Counted from the stretch's first letter, positions 1 to 7,593 are shown. The stretch is DNA of 11,531 nucleotides from Balneolales bacterium (GCA_030830725.1 JAURMN010000142.1:1-11531), one strand, 5' to 3'. Notes: generated from the letters alone by a model not told the origin. Program-made: numbers and translations.

Positions 1-1
1 A

Positions 2-352
2 TTGTTACACAAGGGAGATATTGTCGTTTCTACGGCCACCTACGAATTCTTTTGCGTCTCGATGATGGAGGCAATTTACTCTGGTTGCCATCCACTAGTG
101 CCAAACCGATTGCATTACCCTGAGCTCATTCCCAAAGCGCTGCACAAACCATTATTACATGCTCCGGTGATTTATGAATCGGAAGATGATCTGTTTCGAT
201 CACTAAGAGATCTGCTCCAAGGCGTTACTAAGCCTTTACCCAAAACTTCTCTACAATCCATCAATCGTCATTTAGATTGGTCGGTCATGATTCAACGCTA
301 TGATGATCTCTTTGACAAGATTGTCAGTGAACCTTCACGAAGCGGAGTGTAG
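2..352 (+). CDS. tRNA-queuosine alpha-mannosyltransferase-like glycosyltransferase, C-terminal fragment
   Basis: This is the 3' end of a gene that begins left of the window; the frame is open from base 2 and ends with TAG at 350-352, leaving about 116 residues. The visible part has the GT-B glycosyltransferase donor-site region: DIVVSTATYEFF, then a SMMEAIYSGCHPLVPNRL segment and YPELIP. The 'STA.(H/Y)EFFG..V.EA...GC.P..P.R..YPE..P' pattern is characteristic of the DUF3524/GTDC1-type family, whose characterised members transfer mannose to queuosine in tRNA-Asp. That family assignment is recalled from its conserved region, and the substrate is inference. The gene converges on dnaB with a 14-nt gap and is probably a chromosomal neighbour rather than part of the polysaccharide locus. 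A generic group 1 glycosyltransferase is the main alternative. The first visible codon (TTG) should not be taken as the start. Confidence 0.75.
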   Translation: MLHKGDIVVSTATYEFFCVSMMEAIYSGCHPLVPNRLHYPELIPKALHKPLLHAPVIYESEDDLFRSLRDLLQGVTKPLPKTSLQSINRHLDWSVMIQRYDDLFDKIVSEPSRSGV

Positions 353-366
353 GGATTCGGCTCGGA

Positions 367-1947
367 TTAGAATGGGGCCTCATCCTCTCCACCTGGAGAG
401 AATGGCTGAGGTGGGCGAACTCTGTCCGAGTCATTCTCGAATGATCCTTTTGAAGTGGAGGAGGAAAGAGAATCTGAACCGTCAGAAGAGAGCGAACTTG
501 ATCGGGATCCGCTTAAGTTTTCAAAACGAGCATAATGTTTGACGAAGTAGAGTGGGGCAATACCCGTTGGGCCGTTTCGTTGCTTACCTACAATTACTTC
601 GGCCAGACCTTCCGTAGATTCACCTTCGGCTGTAGTGGTGATTCCATAATATTCCGGACGATAAAGGAAACAGACCACATCGGCATCTTGCTCGATCGAC
701 CCAGATTCCCGCAAGTCACTCAATTGTGGGCGTTTGTCGGCTCCACGCTGTTCAACCGCACGACTCAGCTGAGCCAGTGCGATTACTGGAACATCCAGGT
801 CTTTTGCCAAGGCTTTTAAACCACGGGAAATGGCCGCAATCTCCTGCTCCCTGTTGGCCGATTTCGATTGAAGTGAAATAGTCATCAACTGCAAATAATC
901 AACAATGATTAGCCCAATGTCGTGCTCTTGTTTGAGTCGACGAGCTTTGGAGCGAAGTTCCATTAGGCTTATGCCCGGGGTGTCGTCAATGAAAATAGGT
1001 GCTGAATAAAGACGTCCAGCAGCTTCAATCATTCGGTTGAAATCCTCGTCGCTCATACGTCCTGTTCTTGCTGCTTGGGCGTCTACCCGGGCTTCCATGG
1101 TTAGGAGACGCTGCACAAGCGATCGATGAGACATTTCAAGGCTGAATACGGCCACCTTGGCTTGCTGATCTGCACTTGGATTCAAGGCAGCATTACGGGC
1201 AGCGGTGAGCATAAAGGCGGTTTTTCCCATAGAGGGACGTGCTGCAATAATAATCAGGTCACCTTTTTGCCAACCCGCAGTCATTCGATCCACATCCAGT
1301 CCTGTTGACACTCCGGTTATCCCTGAGGGTTTTCCTCGCATATCTTCCAGGTAGGAAAGGGTTTCTTTAACGGCATCGCCCACCATTTTGATTGACGAGC
1401 GAGTGCGAATGGTGGAAAGATTGAATATTCGCTGTTCGGCATCATCCAAGACGTCAAAAGCCTCGGCTGCCGTATCGTAGGAGTGGCGAATGATTTCATT
1501 ACAATTCAGAATAAGATTACGCTTAAGAGCCTTTTCCTGAATGATTTTTGAGTGATAGTCAATGTTAGCCGATGAGCTCACAGACCGGGTCAGATCGGAT
1601 AACGCATGAATTCCCCCGATTTGATCCAGTTGGCCGTTATCGCGTAGAGCCGTCTCGACCGTGAGCAGGTCCATCGGATTATCACGCTCATAGAGTTCTC
1701 GAATCGTTTCAAAGATGATACGATGTGAGGTACGGTAAAAATCTTCACCCGAGAGAAGCTGCAGTGCAATTGTCGCGGCTTCATGCTCAATAAGCATGGC
1801 CCCGAGTACAGCTTCCTCTATTTCAACGGCTTGAGGAGGAATGCGGATGTCTGAAGAATCAGTAGTTCCATTTCGGTCGATCCCACTGTTTCTCTTCTGC
1901 TCGTTAAGGGAATTCCTGTCAGCGTTCATCTGTGGAGACACATACAT
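367..1947 (-). CDS. dnaB: Replicative DNA helicase DnaB
   Basis: Hexameric 5'-3' helicase that unwinds DNA at the replication fork and recruits primase. The 526-residue product has an N-terminal DnaB domain (about residues 36-140, starting IPPQAVEIEEAVLGAML), a linker, and a RecA-type ATPase domain from about residue 205. Visible ATPase motifs are Walker A ARPSMGKTAF (236-245), catalytic Glu in FSLEMS (271), Walker B LIIVDYLQL (346-354) and the KQRNGPTG motif carrying the arginine finger (455-462). No intein interrupts the motifs. The N-terminal extension of about 35 residues and the C-terminal tail of about 45 residues are low-complexity; the tail is serine-rich and ends GGEDEAPF. The ATG at 1947 follows a run of eight A's on the coding strand and has no Shine-Dalgarno sequence; an in-frame ATG at 1929 is an alternative. 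It is divergent from the sigma-54 activator gene. Family assignment is secure. Confidence 0.97.
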   Translation of the reverse strand: MYVSPQMNADRNSLNEQKRNSGIDRNGTTDSSDIRIPPQAVEIEEAVLGAMLIEHEAATIALQLLSGEDFYRTSHRIIFETIRELYERDNPMDLLTVETALRDNGQLDQIGGIHALSDLTRSVSSSANIDYHSKIIQEKALKRNLILNCNEIIRHSYDTAAEAFDVLDDAEQRIFNLSTIRTRSSIKMVGDAVKETLSYLEDMRGKPSGITGVSTGLDVDRMTAGWQKGDLIIIAARPSMGKTAFMLTAARNAALNPSADQQAKVAVFSLEMSHRSLVQRLLTMEARVDAQAARTGRMSDEDFNRMIEAAGRLYSAPIFIDDTPGISLMELRSKARRLKQEHDIGLIIVDYLQLMTISLQSKSANREQEIAAISRGLKALAKDLDVPVIALAQLSRAVEQRGADKRPQLSDLRESGSIEQDADVVCFLYRPEYYGITTTAEGESTEGLAEVIVGKQRNGPTGIAPLYFVKHYARFENLSGSRSSSLSSDGSDSLSSSTSKGSFENDSDRVRPPQPFSPGGEDEAPF

Positions 1948-1966
1948 TTTTTTTTAAAGGACTGAC

Positions 1967-1995
1967 AAAGTACGCATTCAAAAGCAGGTTGTCAT
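1967..1995 (-). promoter_or_regulatory. Possible sigma-70-type promoter for dnaB
   Basis: On the minus strand, ATGACA (1995-1990) and TACTTT (1972-1967) are separated by 17 bp. The first box matches TTGACA at 5 of 6 positions, the second matches TATAAT at only 3 of 6. The location, about 20 bp upstream of the dnaB start in the 80-bp divergent gap, is sensible. The match is weak and the housekeeping promoter consensus of this organism is unknown, so this is a tentative call. Confidence 0.2.
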
Positions 1996-2027
1996 CTATC
2001 TGTCGGGAAAAGTTTTTCATGTTGTAA

Positions 2028-3182
2028 ATGAATCGAAAGCAGGTCAGTGATTCAATAGGTAAAACGGAGTTATCGTTTGACGTGAGTTGGCTCTCCAAAG
2101 ATCCACGGATGCTTCACATTCGTGAGCTTGCTGAAAAGTTGGCCAGAGTGGATGTTCCGGTGCTTGTTACGGGAGAAAGCGGAACGGGAAAAGAGGTGAT
2201 GAGTCGGTTTATCCATGAGCGAAGTCTTCGGCGAAATGAGCCGTTCATTGCAGTTAATTGTGCAGCACTTCCATCTGAGCTAGTTGAGAGTGAGCTTTTT
2301 GGATTTGAAAAAGGTGCGTTTTCGGGAGCCCATGCTCTAAAGCCCGGAGCTTTTGAACTTGCGGATAAGGGAACGTTATTTTTGGACGAAATAGGTGAAA
2401 TGCCGATTCAGGTGCAGAGTAAGCTTTTACGGGCTGTGGAGCACCATCAATTTCGACGAATTGGTGGTAAAACGGAAGTGAAGGTCGATATTCGAATTTT
2501 GGCAGCAACAAACCAGACCGTGAGAGAAAAAATCCACAAGAAAGAGTTTCGAGAAGACCTATTTTATCGTTTAAGCGTAGCTGAAATTGACTTACCTCCT
2601 CTCAGAGATCGCAAAGAGGATATCTCGTTTTTGGCAAATTACTTTTTACAACAATTTTGTCGAAAATATCGCCGAAATGGGATTCGCTTCTCAGCGAAGG
2701 TGCTCGAAGATTACCAAGGCTATTCTTGGCCTGGAAATGTTCGTGAACTGCGTAATGTGATTGAAAGGTGCGTGCTTTTTACAGAGCAAATGGAGATTGA
2801 CCAGAGTTTTCTTCCTGCCTTTGCAGAAGGTCACACTCCCACTTCCGAATCTCAATTACCCCATACTGAAGAGGCGAATGGAATCATGGGGCAAGGACTC
2901 CGATTTATAGACTTTAGCCGTTCTTCTAAGGGTCTTTCAAGGGAAAATGGGCAGATGCTGCCAAATGCTGAAAATGGCAATACTGGGAGGGTTGTCTCAA
3001 ATGGCCATGCATCACACTTTGAATCTTTGATTTCACTCCCTGTCGGAGCCTCCTTAGAAGAAGCGGAGCAGATTCTGATTCAAAAAACATTGGCCTCGGT
3101 AGGGAATAATAAATCTGAAGCGGCCCGGATTTTGGGATGCAGTCGGAAAACTCTGCACAACAAAATCCATCGTAGCGGGTAA
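2028..3182 (+). CDS. Sigma-54-dependent transcriptional activator (bEBP), AAA+ and Fis HTH, no sensor domain
   Basis: ATP-driven enhancer-binding protein that remodels RNA polymerase-sigma-54 closed complexes. In the 384 residues: Walker A GESGTGKE (49-56), sigma-54-contacting L1 loop GAFSGA (96-101; the usual form is GAFTGA), Walker B TLFLDEIGE (116-124), sensor I ILAATN (157-162), arginine-finger region REDLFYRL (175-182), sensor II GNVREL (236-241), then a poorly conserved linker of about 80 residues and a Fis-type helix-turn-helix (about 345-382, NKSEAARILGCSRKTLHNKI). Only about 25 residues precede the AAA+ domain, so there is no receiver, GAF or PAS input domain. An in-frame TAA directly before ATG 2028 excludes a longer start without frameshift. 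It lies beside a polysaccharide locus whose divergent promoters look sigma-54 dependent (8586-8602 and 8756-8772), so it is the obvious candidate activator. The family is certain; the target is inference. Confidence 0.95.
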   Translation: MNRKQVSDSIGKTELSFDVSWLSKDPRMLHIRELAEKLARVDVPVLVTGESGTGKEVMSRFIHERSLRRNEPFIAVNCAALPSELVESELFGFEKGAFSGAHALKPGAFELADKGTLFLDEIGEMPIQVQSKLLRAVEHHQFRRIGGKTEVKVDIRILAATNQTVREKIHKKEFREDLFYRLSVAEIDLPPLRDRKEDISFLANYFLQQFCRKYRRNGIRFSAKVLEDYQGYSWPGNVRELRNVIERCVLFTEQMEIDQSFLPAFAEGHTPTSESQLPHTEEANGIMGQGLRFIDFSRSSKGLSRENGQMLPNAENGNTGRVVSNGHASHFESLISLPVGASLEEAEQILIQKTLASVGNNKSEAARILGCSRKTLHNKIHRSG

Positions 3183-3263
3183 ACTATTTGTTTTATGCTC
3201 CAAAAATCTTTTTTCGGGAGACCGTTTTATCATAGAAATGATCAAGTTTGAGTGACCGTGTTT

Positions 3264-4523
3264 TTAATGTCGATGCCTAACTGTGGACTTATGAACAGCT
3301 TCAAGAAGAGGATGACTTAAAGTTAGATCTTGATAGTTTGTTATGTATCCGGCACTTAGTTCCCAAATCATAACCCCGCCAAGGCCTCTCTCTGCTGCAT
3401 AGCGAACCTTTTCGTCAATGGATTGCTCATTATCAAAACTTATAAATTGAGAGGGATTCTTAATCGACAGATAAGGAACACGAGCAATGTTATCCCACTT
3501 TGCCTGTGACAAATCGAATTGTTTGTAAAGAGTACGGTAGGGTGTTCCGCCTTGCTCTTGTTCAAGTATTGGGGGTGACAAGAAACTCCATCTTTCCCCA
3601 GGTTCGGAAACTCCGTTCCAGATATAGCCATAGAAATCGATTCCCAACCCAAGTTTTGACGGCTTAATTCCAGCTCCCAATGCATATGCAATCCATAAAT
3701 CCACACTGGGCATCTGCTCACCCGTAGACTCGAATTTTATTCCGTCAGAAAAAAGTGGACTATTGTGCCAGGTTTGCCATCCTCTCCAAGGTCCTGAGAG
3801 ATCATAGGTCATTAAATTAATCTGATCAAAATATCCTTGAAGTTCTGCAAAGAGACTAAATTGACTATTTACGGCAGCTGTTAGTAATGGGCGATGACCT
3901 CTTCGGGTCGTAATCTGATCGAGTTGAGAAGAGAGTTCTTTTACTAATAGGGAATAGTTACTTCTGTCTCGGTCTTCTATGGGCTCCATATCAAGATCAA
4001 CACCGTCGAAATCATACATAAGGATTAAATGGGTGATTGTCTGAATTAACCGAAAACGACTCTGTTCGGAAGAAATAGCTTTGTTGAATCCTGAATAATT
4101 TCCTGCACCACCTACACTGAACAATATTTCAACATCTTGAGCATGGGCTACGGGAACAATATCCCGAAATCGATCAGTAGTAAAATTATAACGATCTGCA
4201 GGATCCAGGCTCTCACCTGGAAGGCCATCCTCTCCCACGTTCATGGCAAAATAGATTAGGTGAGTAATTCCTGAAAGATCGATCTCAGAAGCGGTAAGGG
4301 AACCCCAGTTCGAGTATGGGGTTCCAGCGTTATGTTCCCACGAGGCCAAATAGACGGTAATCCATCCTGTCGGATTGGATGAAGTCTCTTGATTAGCACT
4401 TTTTAATAATTGATGCTTTCCAATTTCATAACTCTTGCTATCCACTTGCTTAGCGGGATTTTCAATGCAAGAAATCATACTTAGTGCTGCGGTTAAGAGC
4501 GCGAAAAATTTGAGGGACATCAT
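3264..4523 (-). CDS. GH18 family glycosidase (chitinase-like), predicted lipoprotein
   Basis: Predicted envelope-anchored glycoside hydrolase of family 18, which cleaves beta-1,4-linked GlcNAc-type polymers by substrate-assisted catalysis. From ATG 4523 the product is 419 residues. It starts with a lipoprotein signal MMSLKFFALLTAALSMISC (lipobox Cys19), followed by a short spacer and a TIM barrel. GH18 landmarks are SVGGAG (136-141), the DxxDxDxE motif DGVDLDME (173-180; catalytic acid Glu180 intact), MTYD (238-241) and GGVMIWELS (382-390). The reading frame stays open upstream to an ATG at 4652, but that start would add 43 residues overlapping the preceding gene and bury the signal peptide. 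ATG 4523 instead forms a 4-nt ATGA overlap with the stop of the transferase gene, implying translational coupling. It is the last gene of the left operon. A role in trimming, releasing or clearing the locus's own polysaccharide is inference. Confidence 0.9.
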   Translation of the reverse strand: MMSLKFFALLTAALSMISCIENPAKQVDSKSYEIGKHQLLKSANQETSSNPTGWITVYLASWEHNAGTPYSNWGSLTASEIDLSGITHLIYFAMNVGEDGLPGESLDPADRYNFTTDRFRDIVPVAHAQDVEILFSVGGAGNYSGFNKAISSEQSRFRLIQTITHLILMYDFDGVDLDMEPIEDRDRSNYSLLVKELSSQLDQITTRRGHRPLLTAAVNSQFSLFAELQGYFDQINLMTYDLSGPWRGWQTWHNSPLFSDGIKFESTGEQMPSVDLWIAYALGAGIKPSKLGLGIDFYGYIWNGVSEPGERWSFLSPPILEQEQGGTPYRTLYKQFDLSQAKWDNIARVPYLSIKNPSQFISFDNEQSIDEKVRYAAERGLGGVMIWELSAGYITNYQDLTLSHPLLEAVHKSTVRHRH

Positions 4524-5749
4524 GGTGTGAGCGGAAAGTTGGGGGTTTGGGGATAAGAGGGGGTCGAGGTATCCTGTGCATTTTGCCAGAAAAGTAGAAA
4601 TGTCTGCAGGATAAGGCCCACTGCAAGAGGAAGAAGCCTTAGCCATCCCCATCCTTCTGGAATCGCAGATGCTAGTATTGGGTGTCCGGATAGGCTAAAG
4701 GAGATCAGAGCCAGAATTCCATAGGCAAAATTAAGCCTTGTGAGGCGAAAGAGTGCATGACGTGTATGCCGGCCATCGGGGTTCAGACGATGGTGGAGAT
4801 GGAGACGATCTGGAGTTAAAATATATTTTATATAATTTGTATTATTTGTTGTAAAACAATGAGATAATCTTCTTGTTATACTAAGTATTGTGTCAGTCAA
4901 CGGATAGCCAAAAAGCAAAAGCAAACCTGGGATCAACAGCCAGGAATCGGTGAGTATTGAGGTCATTTTGGACGCGCTAAAGAGGGAGATACAAGCCAGA
5001 AACCATCCGATATAAAGGCTTCCTGAGTCCCCTAAAAAGATGACGGCAGGAGGGCGATTCCAATGGAAAAATCCAAGGAGAATCAGGATAAAGAGACTTA
5101 AAAGAATCACGATGAAAGCGGACTCAGCCCAAGGCAAAATCAAGAGGATGGATAGGCTGAGTACCGTGGCGATGGTCAATCCGGTGGAGGTTGCCAACCC
5201 ATCCAGGCCGTCTACCAGATTGATGGCGTTGCTGATGAAAATAAACCAGGCCAACGTAAGCAGATAATCGAGGCTTACAGCGATGGCATGAGTCAATTTA
5301 GGCCAATCTGTATTCGTCAAGATGATAATTGGCGAGATAAGGAGCTGAGAAAATTCAGCTAAAAGGCTACCAAAAAGAGGGGACACTCGTATTCCTCCAA
5401 TAAATACTAAGCTTGCAAGCAGGAGTTCAAAAATCAGTTTGAGCAGGGCAGGAATGTTTTTTTGGTCGTCCACAATGCCCATTAAGGTGATCAATGCAAG
5501 ACTCACAAGAAAGACGACAACCTCCTTAGGAAGTAGTAAAAACCCGGTTATGGATAATGTGAACACACAACTAAAAAAAAGTACTGCGATGCCAAGTCCG
5601 CCCAGTCGCGGTGTGGGGAATCGATGTAGTTTTCGTGCTTCAGGGATGTCCAGACCTCCTGCTATTTTTGCGATATGAGCACTTACAGGGGCCACTAGAA
5701 TCGAAAGAAGCACAATGGCCAAGGCAAAAAGGGTTAATAGGAGGTACAT
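4520..5749 (-). CDS. Polyprenyl-phosphate sugar-1-phosphate transferase, WecA/TagO/MraY family (GT4)
   Basis: Polytopic inner-membrane enzyme that would start repeat-unit synthesis by moving a sugar-1-phosphate, often GlcNAc-1-P, from UDP-sugar to undecaprenyl phosphate. The 409 residues contain the family motifs in order: ARKLHRFPTPRLGG (38-51), GIVDD (91-95, the Mg-binding Asp pair), NAINLVDGLDGLA (174-186), FLGDSGSLYIGW (238-249) and the HLHH cytoplasmic loop (317-320). Many hydrophobic helices, roughly ten or eleven, surround them. The non-MraY motif spacing and the HxHH loop favour WecA/TagO-type over the peptidoglycan enzyme MraY. A TTG at 5758 is in frame, but ATG 5749 gives a normal N-terminus leading straight into the first membrane helix. 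The start overlaps the end of the upstream barrel gene by 16 nt and the stop overlaps the GH18 gene by 4 nt. The exact sugar cannot be read from sequence. Confidence 0.93.
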   Translation of the reverse strand: MYLLLTLFALAIVLLSILVAPVSAHIAKIAGGLDIPEARKLHRFPTPRLGGLGIAVLFFSCVFTLSITGFLLLPKEVVVFLVSLALITLMGIVDDQKNIPALLKLIFELLLASLVFIGGIRVSPLFGSLLAEFSQLLISPIIILTNTDWPKLTHAIAVSLDYLLTLAWFIFISNAINLVDGLDGLATSTGLTIATVLSLSILLILPWAESAFIVILLSLFILILLGFFHWNRPPAVIFLGDSGSLYIGWFLACISLFSASKMTSILTDSWLLIPGLLLLFGYPLTDTILSITRRLSHCFTTNNTNYIKYILTPDRLHLHHRLNPDGRHTRHALFRLTRLNFAYGILALISFSLSGHPILASAIPEGWGWLRLLPLAVGLILQTFLLFWQNAQDTSTPSYPQTPNFPLTP

Positions 5750-6819
5750 TTCACACAAAAAGGAAGGGTTAATGTGAACTGATGTTGGTATTCTTTACGA
5801 CGATCAGAATAGGCTACCCCATAGTCCAGCCATACCCAGCTTCCCTTTAGCCCCATCCCGAATCGAGGGCCGTCTTCATTGGTACGAGTGCGGACCAGAA
5901 ATCCACCTCTCAAGGCCAGCCAGGGGGTAGCCCATAGTTCCAAACCCCCTTTAAAAAGGAGACCACTTCTGCCAAATTCCTTTGAAGAGGCCAAACTCAT
6001 GACTATGCGGTTGGGGGAAAAATCAACCGGATATCGAAAGCTCCCTCCAATTTCAAGCTGCTGAGCCAGTGAGGTTGTACCTAGACGGGTAGAGGGTTCT
6101 TCCTCGTGTGAGGTCTGAACGGCTTTGGGGAATTGGGTTCCAGTGTCAATTTCGGGAAGAGTTTCAGTGTGTTCATCGATCTGAAATGTGGGGCTTCGCC
6201 CTATACCCCGAAAAACCAGTCCATAGGAAAGAGAGGGATCAGGGTGATATTGAATTCCGATATGGGTACTCCCGGTTGTCCTCTGATCCAATTCATTTTC
6301 TGCGATGGCAAGCGTCTGACTAACTCCCACACTCACATGATCTCCCAGCAGAACGGAATAGACCAGAGAAACATCGTAGAGCATGAATTCGGGATCCATT
6401 TCCGCAGGTTTTTCCCACAAGGAAAGTTTGCGATCCCCTCGGTGTTGAAGATTCATTAGCGTTGCCAGTCGGTGGCGTTTGCCTAAAAAGACAGGCATGC
6501 TCAGAGAATGGGTAAGTCGATTCAGTCGTGAATCGTACCAGGATCCGATACTAACAGATCGAGGATAGTCTAAAAGGCTCAAAACGGATGGATTGTGTGC
6601 AATCACCGAAATGGTAAAAGGATCACCAATCAGAGCCTCGCCCATCGAAAGGGACCTGGCATCCACTCGCTGTAAGGAAACTGGATAGGTGGGTGATGTC
6701 GGTTGCGGATCAATTTCCTGTGCATGACTCTCCATTGTCATGAGCAGGTGAAGGAGGAGAACAACACTCGAGATACCCATAAACAGGCTTCGATACGAAA
6801 ATGTAAAATAAGAAATCAT
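5734..6819 (-). CDS. Outer-membrane beta-barrel protein, PorV/PorQ-like
   Basis: The 361-residue product has an N-terminal signal peptide with a hydrophobic core around residues 14-28 and a likely cleavage near SHA-Q (33/34). The mature part begins with VDARSLSMGEALIGDPFTISVIAHNPSVLSLL, which matches the 'GARA.GMG.A..GD....YNPA.L' start of PorV/PorQ/FadL-type barrels. Alternating polar/hydrophobic strands follow to a C-terminal strand (HQFTLTLPF). A strong Shine-Dalgarno sequence AGGAGG (6830-6825) lies 5 nt before ATG 6819 and overlaps the stop of the upstream export gene, fixing the start and implying coupling. The C-terminal residues overlap the start of the transferase gene by 16 nt. Being directly next to an OPX protein in a polysaccharide operon suggests a role in moving polymer across, or anchoring it to, the outer membrane. 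Function is inference, and the family call rests mainly on the N-terminal motif. Confidence 0.72.
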   Translation of the reverse strand: MISYFTFSYRSLFMGISSVVLLLHLLMTMESHAQEIDPQPTSPTYPVSLQRVDARSLSMGEALIGDPFTISVIAHNPSVLSLLDYPRSVSIGSWYDSRLNRLTHSLSMPVFLGKRHRLATLMNLQHRGDRKLSLWEKPAEMDPEFMLYDVSLVYSVLLGDHVSVGVSQTLAIAENELDQRTTGSTHIGIQYHPDPSLSYGLVFRGIGRSPTFQIDEHTETLPEIDTGTQFPKAVQTSHEEEPSTRLGTTSLAQQLEIGGSFRYPVDFSPNRIVMSLASSKEFGRSGLLFKGGLELWATPWLALRGGFLVRTRTNEDGPRFGMGLKGSWVWLDYGVAYSDRRKEYQHQFTLTLPFCVKCTSY

Positions 6820-6828
6820 AAACGCCTC

Positions 6829-7593
6829 CTATCTAAATGTGCTAAATAGACCGAAAAGGAGTACGATGTCCCGAAGAAAAAAGGAGAGTTCACGCACCAT
6901 ATTATCCTTGGCCGGGACTAAGATGATATCACCAGGTTGAATGACCAATGATGCATCCGAAAGGGTACCTTGTTCCAAATGACGCGGAATATCGACGATG
7001 GTTTCGATGGTTGGGCTGTTGGTCCGATAAACTCGAATATTTCGTAAATCGGCCGTTTCTGCAGTTCCTCCGGCCATGGAAAGGACTTCGAAAAGGCTTG
7101 CCTCTCCAATAATGGGATAGTTGGCAGGATCACGGACAGATCCGAGAACAGAAATCATCTCATTTTTTCGACTACGAATTGAGGTGGTGAGGGTGATTTC
7201 ATCCCGGATGAACGAGCGAAGTTCCTTCCGGACCCGAATTTCAAATTGTTCTTTTGTGAGCCCCCAAACTCGAAATTCGCCTACAAGTGGCAACACAATA
7301 GTTCCTTGGGCGGATACTATGGTTTCGGTGTCAAAATCCTCATAGCCAAACACGAATAGAGTTATTTCGTCTCCAGGCTGTATAACGATTTCTTTTTGTT
7401 TCTCATCAGGATTGGAGTAAACACCTTTTCGATTGAGTTCGCTGCGATTCAGATTTTCTTGATATGGATTTGTGACAGCCTCCATAATCAGAAGTTCGGC
7501 TTGCTGTTCAGACAAAGAACGTTGAGAAGCGCAGGCCTGTAAGAGCATGAAAAGCAGTAAGCAAAAACAAATTTTAGATCGTGTCATTACCAT
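6829..7593 (-). CDS. Polysaccharide export protein (OPX/Wza family), short single-SLBB lipoprotein
   Basis: Periplasmic/outer-membrane component of Wzx/Wzy-type polysaccharide export, expected to dock on the inner-membrane PCP protein. From the start chosen here (ATG 7593, 254 residues) it has a lipoprotein signal ending LLQAC (Cys21), a helical region, a poly_export domain (about 68-140; IQPGDEITLFVFG), one SLBB domain (about 148-230; VLGSVRDPANYPIIGE and VIQPGDIILVP) and a hydrophobic C-terminal segment (about 236-254, FFLRDIVLLFGLF). The frame remains open to ATG 7647, 12 nt after the methyltransferase stop; that start is possible but would give an unusually long n-region before the lipobox. 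ATG 7587 is also plausible. None has a clear Shine-Dalgarno sequence. Wza from E. coli is larger with repeated SLBB-like domains, so this is a compact version. Family secure, start uncertain. Confidence 0.92.
   Translation of the reverse strand: MVMTRSKICFCLLLFMLLQACASQRSLSEQQAELLIMEAVTNPYQENLNRSELNRKGVYSNPDEKQKEIVIQPGDEITLFVFGYEDFDTETIVSAQGTIVLPLVGEFRVWGLTKEQFEIRVRKELRSFIRDEITLTTSIRSRKNEMISVLGSVRDPANYPIIGEASLFEVLSMAGGTAETADLRNIRVYRTNSPTIETIVDIPRHLEQGTLSDASLVIQPGDIILVPAKDNMVRELSFFLRDIVLLFGLFSTFR

Noticed and set aside
385..400. Inverted repeat CTCTCCAcc/TGGAGAG near the dnaB and glycosyltransferase ends
   Set aside because: The 6-bp stem with a 4-nt loop lies inside the dnaB coding region and has no U-run after it on either strand, so it does not look like an intrinsic terminator.
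1948..1955. Eight-A run before the dnaB ATG as a phase-variable tract
   Set aside because: It is upstream of the start rather than within a coding frame, so slippage would not switch the protein off. It is more simply an A-rich translation leader.
3183..3263. Search for a bidirectional terminator between the convergent activator and GH18 genes
   Set aside because: Only weak elements are seen: a 5-bp ATCAT/ATGAT stem and T-rich runs without a GC-rich hairpin. No terminator can be supported.
4524..4652. N-terminal extension of the GH18 gene to an ATG at 4652
   Set aside because: It would overlap the transferase gene by over 130 nt and put 43 extra residues before a clear lipoprotein signal peptide.
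5750..5758. TTG start of the transferase at 5758
   Set aside because: It adds only three residues to a product with a good ATG at 5749; neither has a clear Shine-Dalgarno sequence.
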